A stretch of DNA of 64,000 bases from Alkalitalea saponilacus (lineage in GTDB: Bacteria > Bacteroidota > Bacteroidia > Bacteroidales > Marinilabiliaceae): the NCBI RefSeq assembly GCF_900168165.1, contig NZ_FUYV01000001.1:372001-436000 (forward strand), read 5' to 3'. The notes under the pieces are model-generated. The model worked only from the letters and a program-made list of their open reading frames with translations. It was not told the DNA's origin and made no database searches. The number at the start of each line of letters is the position of its first letter. Position 1 is the stretch's first letter. Below are positions 25,492-34,053 of the stretch, one piece after another. Made by a program: the position numbers and the translations under genes.

Positions 25492-28074
25492 CTAAAGTCC
25501 GTTTAAGTGTTTGATTTTTAGTTTTTCATTCAGATTTATATCATATTTTGTAATTAATTCAATGGTTTTGCTTTCACCCGGCAGCAAATCAAAAAAGTTA
25601 TCGGTAAAGAAGACATCTCCATAAGGAGTGTCAAAAAACAGATTTTTCGCCAAATTATCTGTGGTTACTGTAATGGTGTAACCGTCAGTAGTTTTTTCCG
25701 AACTCCAAGTGATGTTGGCTTCCGGTAAAAGCAGGTCTTTGGGTTTGTGGAAATAGAAAATGTTATCTGCCAAGGTGGTGGAGCCATCGGTTAACTTCAT
25801 GCTGACAACTGTAGAGGCTAAGTTGGCATGCTGTTGTAACTCTCTGATGTCATTCTCCATAACCATCATAGTTGTATTGGCTTTTACTGTTAGATTTTGC
25901 GAAGTTGAAAAAATCTCCCGCCCAAAGAAATCCATTATTTTTATATGCAATCGAGCATTTTCAACAGGTGTAAGTCGGTCACTAACCACATAAATACGTC
26001 CTGCATTGCCATCCACCTCTGCCGAAATAATTATCTCTTCATTGGCTTTCCTTACGGCATAGTGAGCTGCTTTCCAGCGTCCGTAGTAATCAACTGTTGC
26101 CCATGAAATGGTAGGCCAGCTGTCGTTAATTTGCCAATAGAGCGATCCCATACAATGGGGCATATTGCGACGATGAGCTTCCAAAGCAGTGCGATAGCAT
26201 TTGGCGTGCATTATTTGACTCACATATACAAAATCTTCGAAGTTGTCCGGCACGTTATAATAGCGTTCCATGTATCTTTTAATCATGTCGTTGCCATCGA
26301 ATCCCGGTTCTATGTACTCCATGGTTCCTCTTTGGCGGTGTCGCATTACTTCTGAGTGAATATCCCAATCTTCCTCCACCGAAAAATCACTGATGGTATG
26401 CATGCCCGGGAAAGCCTGCATTCCATATTCGCTCACAAATCTAGGTACATTCTTTCCATAACTGGTGAATGGTTCCTGTCCAAACCAAATGGTCCAGTCA
26501 TGCTCATCGCCCGATTTTCTGTCGGCCTTCTGATTTCCATAAGCCATTGGAGAAGAACTCCAATAAGAGTTCTTGGGATCATATTTTGCAACAACCTCCG
26601 GTAAAATTTCGTGCCAAATGCGTTCGTAAGTTCTCCACATAAAGTCTCTTACATCCGGTTCATACATCTCTTTCCAACCCCACTCGTGCCATCCGTGAAG
26701 ATTCTCATTGTTGCCACACCATAGAGCAATACAAGCGTGATTTCTTAACCGTTTAACATTGTACACGGCCTCTTTGCGGATGTTCTCAAGATGAGCCTCA
26801 TCTCCGGGTTGGAGATTGCATGCAAACATAAAGTCTTGCCAGATCAGAATTCCGTTTTGGTCGCATAGTTCATAAAACAGATCTTCTTCATATATGGCTC
26901 CTCCCCATACACGAAGCATATTCATATTGGCATCAACGGTGTTTTTCAATAATCGTTCATATACCTCAGGGGTTACCGAAGGAGTGAGTGTTTCCGATGG
27001 AATGACGTTGGCTCCCTTCATGAAAACCGGAACTCCGTTTAATTCAAAATAGAAAGAACGTCCCAATTCATCAGGCTCCTGAACCAATCGAAGAGTTCGC
27101 ACTCCATAGTTCAAGTCATACTTGTCAATAATCAAATTGTCCTGAACCAATCTTAATTCAAATTTATACAAGTAAGGTTCTCCCAATCCGTTTGTCCACC
27201 AAAGGTTGGGGTTTTCAATTTCAAAATTGAAAGGGATTTGATGTTTCCCTTCTTCCAGCTCTGTCTGTATATCAACTCCGGATTTCTGCCCGTTAATTAT
27301 GAGTTGAACCTGATGGGTTCCTTTATTAAGAACATTTAGTTCAACATGGCCGGTGATTTTCGCCAGATCACTGTTTGCCGAAGTGGTATGAAAGTATGCA
27401 TCTTCAATTTTTGCCTGATTCCATGCTTTTAAATAGATGGGACGCCAAATTCCCGATGTAACCAGACGCGGCCCCCAGTCCCAGCCATAGTGAAATGGCG
27501 CTTTTCGGGTAAAAACGCTGGTTCTTTTATCATCTGGTGCTTGTTCATTTATGGATGGGATGTAATAGTCAACCTGTTGTAACTTCTTCATTCCCACCCT
27601 TACAGGAGAATGGAAGTAAACACGTAACGTGTTTACTCCTTCAGTCAGATGCTCTTTTACATCAACACTGTATCCGACAAACATGTTGTTGGCAGACAAT
27701 ATCTTGTTGTTATTCAGGAAAACATCTGCATAAGTGTCCAGCCCCTTAAAGTTCATCTTTATTACATCCGAGTCAAGGATTTCTGAGTCGACCTTGAACG
27801 TTGTCTGATATATCCAGTCCTCATTCTCGATCCACTGTACATCGTTTTCGTTTAGTCTGTAGTGGGGGTCTTCAATGATTCCGTTGTTCATTAAATCGGT
27901 ATGAACAGTTCCGGGAACTGCGGCAGGCATCCAGTTGTCCTGTCCGTTTTGCGTAAATGTCCAATTCTGAGAAATTTCAATAACCATTGGAAGGTTTTCT
28001 TTTGATGTTTCGCAACTGAGAAAAAACAGCGCTCCAAGGGCAGTTGTTATTGCCAGAGTAATTTTTCTAATCAT
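25492..28074 (-). CDS. Beta-mannosidase lipoprotein, glycoside hydrolase family 2
   Basis: GH2 beta-mannosidases release mannose from the non-reducing end of manno-oligosaccharides. From the ATG at 28074 the protein has 860 residues with a lipobox (LGALFFLSC). Domain order: sugar-binding jelly roll (WTFTQNGQDNWMPAAVPGTVHTD, ~30-200), Ig-like linker, TIM barrel (~320-640) and a C-terminal beta-domain. The acid/base Glu is in ALWCGNNENLHGW (~456) and the nucleophile in FVSEYGMQAFPG (~548). HYGWDWGPRLVTSGIWRP is a beta-mannosidase rather than a beta-galactosidase signature. The upstream ATG at 28098 would place eight polar residues before the signal. It lies downstream of a ThuA lipoprotein on the same strand and has its own terminator. 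Confidence 0.93.
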   Translation of the reverse strand: MIRKITLAITTALGALFFLSCETSKENLPMVIEISQNWTFTQNGQDNWMPAAVPGTVHTDLMNNGIIEDPHYRLNENDVQWIENEDWIYQTTFKVDSEILDSDVIKMNFKGLDTYADVFLNNNKILSANNMFVGYSVDVKEHLTEGVNTLRVYFHSPVRVGMKKLQQVDYYIPSINEQAPDDKRTSVFTRKAPFHYGWDWGPRLVTSGIWRPIYLKAWNQAKIEDAYFHTTSANSDLAKITGHVELNVLNKGTHQVQLIINGQKSGVDIQTELEEGKHQIPFNFEIENPNLWWTNGLGEPYLYKFELRLVQDNLIIDKYDLNYGVRTLRLVQEPDELGRSFYFELNGVPVFMKGANVIPSETLTPSVTPEVYERLLKNTVDANMNMLRVWGGAIYEEDLFYELCDQNGILIWQDFMFACNLQPGDEAHLENIRKEAVYNVKRLRNHACIALWCGNNENLHGWHEWGWKEMYEPDVRDFMWRTYERIWHEILPEVVAKYDPKNSYWSSSPMAYGNQKADRKSGDEHDWTIWFGQEPFTSYGKNVPRFVSEYGMQAFPGMHTISDFSVEEDWDIHSEVMRHRQRGTMEYIEPGFDGNDMIKRYMERYYNVPDNFEDFVYVSQIMHAKCYRTALEAHRRNMPHCMGSLYWQINDSWPTISWATVDYYGRWKAAHYAVRKANEEIIISAEVDGNAGRIYVVSDRLTPVENARLHIKIMDFFGREIFSTSQNLTVKANTTMMVMENDIRELQQHANLASTVVSMKLTDGSTTLADNIFYFHKPKDLLLPEANITWSSEKTTDGYTITVTTDNLAKNLFFDTPYGDVFFTDNFFDLLPGESKTIELITKYDINLNEKLKIKHLNGL

Positions 28075-28116
28075 AAATTGTAGGTGTTTTTGGTTCAAAG
28101 TGTGTTATTTGGTTGG

Positions 28117-28875
28117 CTAGTCAGATTTTTTTATTCCCCATTCTATTGCACCCTTCAAATGTTGGAGAAAGAGTGTGTCAGCATACATTTGAGGCACATG
28201 ACCCAGCGCGGTTTGAAAAACGCGTCCCTCGCCAACAATCCTATACCACACCAACGGGTGGTCCCCCATGCGCTGGTTGGCTTCCGGGAACCAGCGATTA
28301 TCATCCACGTCGTATGAATTCTCGTCTATGGAGATCAAAACATGTACATCATCTCTGGGGTTTCGGTCGAAGCTGTACCATTCGTCTTCAAGGATCCATA
28401 TAGAATCGGGTAAAAATGAGGTGGCCGGATGTGTTGGGTCTTCAATGATGAGTTTCCCTTCTTGCACCGGTGGATGCCCGGTAAAAATAGCTCCAATAGC
28501 TTCTACAAACCACGGCCAATTGTTTTCGGTGACCGTGCCGGTGTGGATGGTCACCAATCCGCCTCCCGTTTCAACATAATGCTTCAAGGCATTTTGTTGA
28601 TCGGAGTCCAGGATATCTCCCGAAGTGAGCAGAAATACCACAGCATCAAAGTAGTTTAAATTTTCGGGAGTGAAGAATAGTGAATCTTCGGTGAAGTTTA
28701 AATGCCAATTGTTGTCCTTGCCAAGTTTTTTCAAAGCCTCTTTTCCTGCGGGGATGGCATCATGCCTAAAATCGTTGGTTTTGGTGAAAACCAGGATGGA
28801 TGTTTTTTCTTGATGAGGTTGCGTGCATGACAGCATAGCCAACGAAAAGATGAAAATAAGTGTTTTTAAATTCAT
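28117..28875 (-). CDS. ThuA-domain (trehalose-utilisation-like) lipoprotein
   Basis: The 252-residue protein has a lipobox (IFSLAMLSC, Cys17) followed by a class I glutamine-amidotransferase-like ThuA domain: ILVFTKTNDFRHDAIPAGKEALKKLG, FDAVVFLLTSGDILDSDQQ, VETGGGLVTIHTGT, PVQEGKLIIEDPTHPATSFLP and PLVWYRIVGEGRVFQTALGH. The family is frequent near sugar-degradation genes in this phylum; in rhizobia ThuA takes part in disaccharide 3-keto metabolism. The substrate here is unknown. It is followed by beta-mannosidase after 42 bp. Confidence 0.88.
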   Translation of the reverse strand: MNLKTLIFIFSLAMLSCTQPHQEKTSILVFTKTNDFRHDAIPAGKEALKKLGKDNNWHLNFTEDSLFFTPENLNYFDAVVFLLTSGDILDSDQQNALKHYVETGGGLVTIHTGTVTENNWPWFVEAIGAIFTGHPPVQEGKLIIEDPTHPATSFLPDSIWILEDEWYSFDRNPRDDVHVLISIDENSYDVDDNRWFPEANQRMGDHPLVWYRIVGEGRVFQTALGHVPQMYADTLFLQHLKGAIEWGIKKSD

Positions 28876-28896
28876 GGATTAGTCTTTTTGCTTAGA

Positions 28897-28941
28897 AAAA
28901 TAGGATTCCATCATGGGATAACCATGATGGAACCCTATTTT
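28897..28941 (-). terminator. Terminator of the double-thioredoxin gene
   Basis: Two 20-base arms with a 5-base loop are complementary except for one A/C position, which becomes a G-U pair in the minus-strand RNA, so that strand forms an unbroken stem. TTTTT ends the stem on the minus strand. The hairpin starts one base after the stop codon of the gene at 28943. Confidence 0.85.
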
Positions 28942-28942
28942 G

Positions 28943-30121
28943 TTAATAGTATCTTCCAAGAAGCGGATGTTCAACAATGATTCTTTTGAGTTCAAGGTCG
29001 TTTATCACCCCCTGATGTTTGTAGATGATGTTCCCTCCCGGTTCAATCAAGAGTGTATATGGAATGGCTCCTCGCCAGTCTGGGTCGATGGCATAAATCA
29101 GATCGTCTCTCTTTGTGTCGTTGAAAATGAAATTGCTGACAGCCATATGATTGTTTCTGAGAATACGCAATGCATCATCTTTTTTATCGGGACTGTCCGC
29201 TGAAATCATGACCATTTCAAAACGACGGTTTCTGTAGTATCGGTTAATTTCTAATAAATCAGGTAGCTCCTGAACGCATGGCCCACACCAGCTGGCCCAA
29301 ACATTCACCAGTCTCAGATTTTCTGTGTCGTTTGCCATGATCTCTTCAACCCCATTTTTGTCAATGAAATCAATGGTGATTTCTTGTTCTCTCCATTCAC
29401 GGTTTATTCGACTCACCCACTCATCAAGCCACGACCATTTTACAGAACACCCAAAAGCGGAAGTTCTGGGATTGGATACCTCTTCTCCGGCCAGAACTTG
29501 GTCAACGGCTTTTCTTAAGTCTTCACCGTTGGCTGTTCCGGGACGCTCTATTTCATCCATGCGGCCATTATAGCGAAGTATTCTCTCGCTGTCGAAGACA
29601 AAAAAATGAGGGGTTGAAACAGGGCCAAACAAGAGAGAGACTGCGTGATTATCACCATCATAAAGATAGGTGAAATTGTAACCTTTGTGTTCGGCTCTGA
29701 TGGACATGGTTTCAAAAGTGTCGTCCAGATCGGAGTAGCTGCACTCTTCTGGAAGCAATCCAAATGGACTGTTTGGATTAATGGCTACCAGAGTAACGCC
29801 TTTGTCCTCGTAATCTTCAACAAAACGAATGATTCTATCCTCGTAGGCTTGGGAGGTAGGACAATGGTTTGAGATGAATGCAACAACCAGTACTTCAGCA
29901 TCGGAAAATTGTTCGTGAGATACCATTTGACCATACATGTCAGGAAGCTCGAACGGAGGCATTTTTGATCCTGTTTCAAGTGTTTTAACTTCCATTCGTT
30001 CCAGAACAATTGGATTTGGTTCGAATAGTTCACCATCCCTAGAGGGAACTTTACAAGATTGAATAGCAGAAAAAGCCATTATTGTAATGGCGCAGTTTCT
30101 TAAAATGATATTAATTTTCAT
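28943..30121 (-). CDS. Lipoprotein with two thioredoxin-like domains (redoxin plus TlpA-like)
   Basis: The 392-residue protein has a lipobox (FSAIQSC, Cys23). The first domain (~50-205) is peroxiredoxin-like: FISNHCPTSQAYEDRI, VAINPNSPFG and VSTPHFFVFDSERILRYNGRMDE, with one cysteine in place of CxxC. A linker holds TSAFGCSVKW. The second domain (~235-392) is TlpA/ResA-like with WASWCGPCVQELPDL and GAIPYTLLIEPGG, including the cis-Pro. It is probably a periplasmic disulfide reductase or relay. It has its own terminator and lies upstream of the ThuA gene and downstream of the nucleoside hydrolase. Confidence 0.87.
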   Translation of the reverse strand: MKINIILRNCAITIMAFSAIQSCKVPSRDGELFEPNPIVLERMEVKTLETGSKMPPFELPDMYGQMVSHEQFSDAEVLVVAFISNHCPTSQAYEDRIIRFVEDYEDKGVTLVAINPNSPFGLLPEECSYSDLDDTFETMSIRAEHKGYNFTYLYDGDNHAVSLLFGPVSTPHFFVFDSERILRYNGRMDEIERPGTANGEDLRKAVDQVLAGEEVSNPRTSAFGCSVKWSWLDEWVSRINREWREQEITIDFIDKNGVEEIMANDTENLRLVNVWASWCGPCVQELPDLLEINRYYRNRRFEMVMISADSPDKKDDALRILRNNHMAVSNFIFNDTKRDDLIYAIDPDWRGAIPYTLLIEPGGNIIYKHQGVINDLELKRIIVEHPLLGRYY

Positions 30122-30252
30122 AACCAGATGTTTTTTATCGAGTTAATGTAATAATAAAATTTTGTTTCTGCTGTTTTTTTTACTTGATCTCTGGTAGAAT
30201 GATATATTAGTACATTTTTTTGATAAAATAATATCGTCTTATAGAGCAACAT

Positions 30253-31302
30253 TTAATCTATTTTACTTATTTGCTGCTCTTGATGAATCCCTGATTGATT
30301 ATTGCAAATATCAAATAACATCAAATCCTCAATTAAAGATCCCAATTTCGAAGAATCCTCAAGTAGACGGAGGTATGAATGATTTGTTACTGTTCCCTTA
30401 ATCCACCTGTTGCCACCATTTTCATCAGCTTTGTTATGTCCTCCCGTAATTTTATCCCACCATAAGCCAACGCCGCCACGCACTGCATAAAGCACTGCTG
30501 TTTGATCATAGGTTGCGTTATTGAGAATTCTACCCTGAAAGTTCTCTTTCATCCAGGGGGCATGCTTGCTAAAATGTTTAAATCCCAAATAGAGAGGGTG
30601 GTTTTGGTCAATATTGTTGAAGGCATATCCGGTTTGAATCTGCAAACCAAGTTCGTACCCGGAAAAAACAACAGGCATTTCCAGGTTTTCTAATACAAAC
30701 TTTGTTACTCCTGGCATCCCTCCACAAAAATTCCATTCCCATTCACCTTCAGGATATTCACCTCCCATGATGACCATCTTTTTTACTTTTTTATGGAGAA
30801 GTTCTTTCCCATTTAGTTCTGAATGTTCACAAGAAGTTGTTTCAAGCACTCTCTTGATGTTTTTTAAAGGTCCAACACAAACTAAAACGATGCTTGAATC
30901 TTGTTGTTTTGAAAGAACTTTCCTGTATAAGTCGGTTGTTTCCGGCACATCTTCATATTTAAGTTTATGTGGCAGGTTTTCTGCAATGATTTTACCATGG
31001 TTAAAATCTACAGTATGCGTTCCTCCCGACCTTACCCCTATAGGAATGCTCGAATTTCCGTAAAATCTGTTTACGGCGTCAACCATTGGTACGGCGTATT
31101 TTTCCGTGTTCCAGATCATAACTGCCAGCAGTTCGCACTCTCCATTTTTTACAAATCCGTGAAGCATTGCGAGGGCACCAAGATCGTCGGCATCACCGCC
31201 GATATCGGTGTCAAAGATGATTTTAACTTGTGCCGGGCTCCTGGTAATCAATCCTAAGATAAGTACTAGAAGCACGATTGTTTTTATTTTGTTGTTTGCC
31301 AT
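30253..31302 (-). CDS. Secreted nucleoside hydrolase (IUNH family)
   Basis: The family cleaves the N-glycosidic bond of ribonucleosides. The 349-residue protein has a signal peptide (IKTIVLLVLILGLITRSPA, then QV), so it acts outside the cytosol. The calcium site IIFDTDIGGDADDLGALAML (~28-47) is complete, and VCVGPLKNIKRVL, VIMGGEYPEGEWEWNFCGGMPGV and NATYDQTAVLYAVRG follow, the last giving the conserved Asp near the C-terminus. The NxC region suggests nucleoside-hydrolase-like enzymes of polysaccharide-degrading Bacteroidota, whose real substrate may be another glycoside. Single gene with ~130 bp spacing to its downstream neighbour. Confidence 0.9.
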   Translation of the reverse strand: MANNKIKTIVLLVLILGLITRSPAQVKIIFDTDIGGDADDLGALAMLHGFVKNGECELLAVMIWNTEKYAVPMVDAVNRFYGNSSIPIGVRSGGTHTVDFNHGKIIAENLPHKLKYEDVPETTDLYRKVLSKQQDSSIVLVCVGPLKNIKRVLETTSCEHSELNGKELLHKKVKKMVIMGGEYPEGEWEWNFCGGMPGVTKFVLENLEMPVVFSGYELGLQIQTGYAFNNIDQNHPLYLGFKHFSKHAPWMKENFQGRILNNATYDQTAVLYAVRGGVGLWWDKITGGHNKADENGGNRWIKGTVTNHSYLRLLEDSSKLGSLIEDLMLFDICNNQSGIHQEQQISKID

Positions 31303-31561
31303 AATCTTTTTGATGATTTAGTTGTTTCTAAAGTGATAGGGGAATTTGTGAAGTTGCTTCATCGAATATGACCTTTTAATATCAGGAATGAATTCGAATT
31401 CTCAATGGTCTGGAACTGTATACGAATATACAAAATAAAACAGTAATTTGCATGTTGATTACTTAATGAGTTTAGGGAGCAAAGACCCGAGTAAATTCAA
31501 TGGGCTAAAGAGGTTTCTGAACAGCAAATTTATGACAAAGCTCTTTTTTTTTGTGAAAATT
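31303..31561. other. Intergenic region upstream of the his leader
   Basis: About 260 AT-rich bases between the divergent nucleoside hydrolase and the his promoter. I see no gene, hairpin or TAnnTTTG element facing left in it. Confidence 0.5.
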
Positions 31562-31592
31562 TTGAATCAACCAGAAAAATATCATAGTTTTG
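31562..31592 (+). promoter_or_regulatory. Promoter of the his operon
   Basis: TTG (31562-31564), a 20-base spacer and TAGTTTTG (31585-31592) fit the Bacteroidota consensus TTG-N19-21-TAnnTTTG exactly. Transcription would start near 31599, ~17 bases before the leader-peptide ATG. Confidence 0.7.
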
Positions 31593-31615
31593 TCATGTAA
31601 ATAATCTTTTACCAT

Positions 31616-31663
31616 ATGATTTTTATTCATCACAGCAAAGCTCATCATCATCTCCTATCATAA
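31616..31663 (+). CDS. hisL: Histidine-operon leader peptide
   Basis: A 15-codon frame reads MIFIHHSKAHHHLLS then TAA: five of 15 residues are His, in runs of two and three. It lies directly after a consensus promoter and before an intrinsic terminator that precedes hisG. This is the classic design of leader-peptide attenuation: with little charged tRNA-His the ribosome stalls at the His codons and an antiterminator can form. It is far too short to have been found by length-based gene calling. Confidence 0.9.
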   Translation: MIFIHHSKAHHHLLS

Positions 31664-31707
31664 GGGGTGGGCTTGTTGTGTGCATAATATAACAAAAGGC
31701 TTACCCT
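31652..31707 (+). promoter_or_regulatory. Pause and antiterminator elements of the his attenuator
   Basis: Two competing pairings can be drawn. CTCCT (31652-31656) can pair with AGGGG (31663-31667), a small pause hairpin over the end of the leader frame. GGGGTGGGCT (31664-31673) can pair over ten bases, with several G-U pairs, with GGCTTACCCT (31698-31707), which includes the 5' arm of the terminator. The second would be favoured when the ribosome stalls at the His codons (31628-31651). Pairings were drawn by eye, without energy calculation. Confidence 0.6.
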
Positions 31708-31724
31708 GTGTGGTAAGCCTTTTT
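31694..31724 (+). terminator. Attenuator terminator upstream of hisG
   Basis: A perfect 12-bp stem (aaaaggcttacc, 31694-31705, with ggtaagcctttt, 31712-31723), a 6-base loop and a T5 run. It lies 30 bases after the leader stop codon and 35 before the hisG ATG, so it can only control entry into hisG. Confidence 0.92.
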
Positions 31725-31759
31725 GCGTTTTGTATAATATAAATTCTAACAATATAGTT

Positions 31760-32632
31760 ATGGAAGCGAATATTGAAACAACTTTAAGAATTGCACTTCA
31801 GAAAAAGGGAAGACTTCATGACGATAGCATGGGTCTCATGAAGGAATCCGGTATTAAGTTTAATATTGGCAATGGCCGTTTGGTTGCACAGTCAACTGGA
31901 TTTCCCATCGAAGCACTTTTTTTAAGAGATGATGATATACCTCAATCTGTTTACGACGGCGTGGCTGATCTGGGAGTAGTTGGAGAAAATGAATATGCCG
32001 AGAAAGGATACGAACTAGATATCGTAAAGCGTCTTGGATTTAGTAAATGCCGCTTGTCGCTTGCCATACCTAAAAGCGAACATTATACCGGAGTAGGTTG
32101 GTTTAATGGAAAGAAAATTGCCACTTCGTACCCTGAAATACTAAAGAAATTTTTTGCCGAGAAGAAAATTCAGGCCGACATACATGAGATAGCGGGTTCT
32201 GTTGAAATTGCTCCGGGAATTGGTTTGGCAGATGCTATTTTTGATATTGTTAGTTCCGGCAGTACATTGGTTGCCAATAGTTTGAAGGAGGTGGCAGTGG
32301 TTATGAAATCAGAAGCTCTTCTGGTGGCTAACAAAAACCTTGCAGAAGATAAACGTGTACTTCTGGAACAGATGCTTTTCCGCTTTGATGCCGTACAGGC
32401 AGCAAACTCAAACAAATATGTGCTTTTGAATGCCCCAAACGAAAAGGTTAAAAATATCGTTGATATTTTACCGGGCATGAAGAGTCCTACGGTTCTTCCG
32501 CTTGCCGAAGAGGGTTGGAGTTCAATTCATTCGGTAATTAACGAAGATAAGTTCTGGGAAGTGATTGATCAGTTAAAAGAGAACGGAGCACAGGGAATAT
32601 TGATTATTCCGATCGAGAAGATGATTCTGTAA
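31760..32632 (+). CDS. hisG: ATP phosphoribosyltransferase, long form
   Basis: HisG catalyses the first step of histidine synthesis, joining ATP and PRPP. From the ATG at 31760 the protein has 290 residues: the long, HisZ-independent form with a C-terminal regulatory domain (~215-290, LNAPNEKVKNIVDILPGMKSPTV) that binds histidine. Core motifs are LRIALQKKGRLHDDS, DLGVVGENEYAE, VEIAPGIGLADAIFDIVSSGSTL and the PRPP site within it. The upstream in-frame TTG/ATG region from 31730 starts at the attenuator's end and would add ten residues without similarity. It is the first gene after the attenuator and precedes hisD by 20 bp. Confidence 0.96.
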   Translation: MEANIETTLRIALQKKGRLHDDSMGLMKESGIKFNIGNGRLVAQSTGFPIEALFLRDDDIPQSVYDGVADLGVVGENEYAEKGYELDIVKRLGFSKCRLSLAIPKSEHYTGVGWFNGKKIATSYPEILKKFFAEKKIQADIHEIAGSVEIAPGIGLADAIFDIVSSGSTLVANSLKEVAVVMKSEALLVANKNLAEDKRVLLEQMLFRFDAVQAANSNKYVLLNAPNEKVKNIVDILPGMKSPTVLPLAEEGWSSIHSVINEDKFWEVIDQLKENGAQGILIIPIEKMIL

Positions 32633-32652
32633 CACTATTAAAGTTGGTTATT

Positions 32653-33939
32653 ATGCAGACGTATGTAAATCCGCCACGTAACCAGTGGGACGAGTTGCTA
32701 CAGCGGCCTCAGTTAGATGTATCCGGATTATATGAGCAGGTGCAATCTGTGCTGGATGAAATAGAGGTTGCCGGAGATCAGGCAGTTTTAAAATACAGCC
32801 GGATGTTTGATGGCTATGAAGGAGCTGAATTACAAGTGGGCGAGGAGGAGATTGCCGCTGCTTCATCAAAAATAACTAAAGAATTAAAAAGCGCCATTGA
32901 AACCGCAGCACAAAATATTAAAACGTTTCATGCTACCCAATGGCAATTAATGGAGAAAGTTGAAACCCAACCGGGAGTAACCTGTTGGCAAAAGAACGTC
33001 CCCATTGAGAAGGTGGGATTGTATGTTCCGGGTGGTACAGCTCCATTATTTTCCACGGTGCTCATGTTGGGTGTGCCTGCCAAAATTGCTGGTTGTCGGG
33101 AGATTATACTCTGTACGCCTCCCGGAAAAGATGGAAAAATTCATCCTGCCATTCTTTATGCAGCCAGTGTGGCAGGAATTGATAAGATTTACAAGATAGG
33201 TGGAATTCAGGCCATTGGAGCAATGACTTTCGGTACAGAATCTGTTCCTAAAGTTTATAAGATATTTGGTCCCGGAAACAAGTATGTCACCGCAGCTAAG
33301 CAGTTGGTAAGTCTTAAAAATATGGCCATTGACATGCCGGCGGGACCATCAGAAGTGTTGATCATGGCCGATGAATCGGCTAACCCAGCATTTGTAGCAG
33401 CAGATCTGTTGTCGCAGGCAGAGCATGGCGCAGGAAGCCAGGTCATTCTGCTCACCACAGTTCCCGAACTTCTGGATGCTGTAATGGCCGAAGTTGAAAA
33501 GCAGGTGAAATCACTTCCACGAGAAGATGGAGCAAGAGGTGCACTGAACGACAGCAGAGCTTTTTTGCTGACATCCATTGATGAGATGATAAAAATGAGT
33601 GACCTCTACGCGCCTGAACATCTTATTTTGGCGGTTAATGATGCGGAAGAGGTGGCAGACAGGATTATTAATGCCGGTTCTGTTTTTATCGGACATTATA
33701 CTCCCGAAAGTGCAGGTGATTACGCCTCAGGAACAAACCATACCTTGCCAACTTACGGCCATGCCAGAACCTATTCCGGAGTAAACATCGACAGCTACAT
33801 TCGTAAGGTTACATTTCAGCATATTACCCCGGAAGGGTTAAAACAACTGGGGCCTGTAATCCAGGAAATGGCTGCAGCAGAAATGTTGGATGCACACAAA
33901 AATGCTGTCACCATCAGATTAAACGAAATTGGAGATTAA
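32653..33939 (+). CDS. hisD: Histidinol dehydrogenase
   Basis: HisD oxidises histidinol to histidine in two NAD-dependent steps. The 428-residue protein has QKNVPIEKVGLYVPGGTAPL, GIQAIGAMTFGTESVPKV, FGPGNKYVTAAKQLV, DMPAGPSEVLIMAD, LLSQAEHGAGSQVILLT (Gln, His for zinc) and NHTLPTYGHARTYSGV. All are hallmarks of the enzyme. The ATG at 32653 is preferred over a TTG at 32644. It lies 20 bp after hisG. A 114-bp gap with a repeat remnant separates it from hisC. Confidence 0.97.
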   Translation: MQTYVNPPRNQWDELLQRPQLDVSGLYEQVQSVLDEIEVAGDQAVLKYSRMFDGYEGAELQVGEEEIAAASSKITKELKSAIETAAQNIKTFHATQWQLMEKVETQPGVTCWQKNVPIEKVGLYVPGGTAPLFSTVLMLGVPAKIAGCREIILCTPPGKDGKIHPAILYAASVAGIDKIYKIGGIQAIGAMTFGTESVPKVYKIFGPGNKYVTAAKQLVSLKNMAIDMPAGPSEVLIMADESANPAFVAADLLSQAEHGAGSQVILLTTVPELLDAVMAEVEKQVKSLPREDGARGALNDSRAFLLTSIDEMIKMSDLYAPEHLILAVNDAEEVADRIINAGSVFIGHYTPESAGDYASGTNHTLPTYGHARTYSGVNIDSYIRKVTFQHITPEGLKQLGPVIQEMAAAEMLDAHKNAVTIRLNEIGD

Positions 33940-34002
33940 GCGGGAATACTTGGAGAAACTGAATGGTTTCTGTGCGCATGATTGCCAGACTTTTTTATGC
34001 AC

Positions 34003-34023
34003 CTTTACGTCTCTGCGCCTATT
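34003..34023 (-). repeat. Solitary copy of the cgcagagacg repeat between hisD and hisC
   Basis: On the minus strand the sequence reads aataggcgcagagacgtaaag. It shares cgcagagacg and the following taaag with the repeat that flanks the GxxExxY gene at 53373. There is no GxxExxY frame here, so it may be a decayed or solo end. The surrounding 114 bp hold no gene. Confidence 0.5.
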
Positions 34024-34053
34024 CAAAATTACTAAGAATCTTATAATTAAAAC

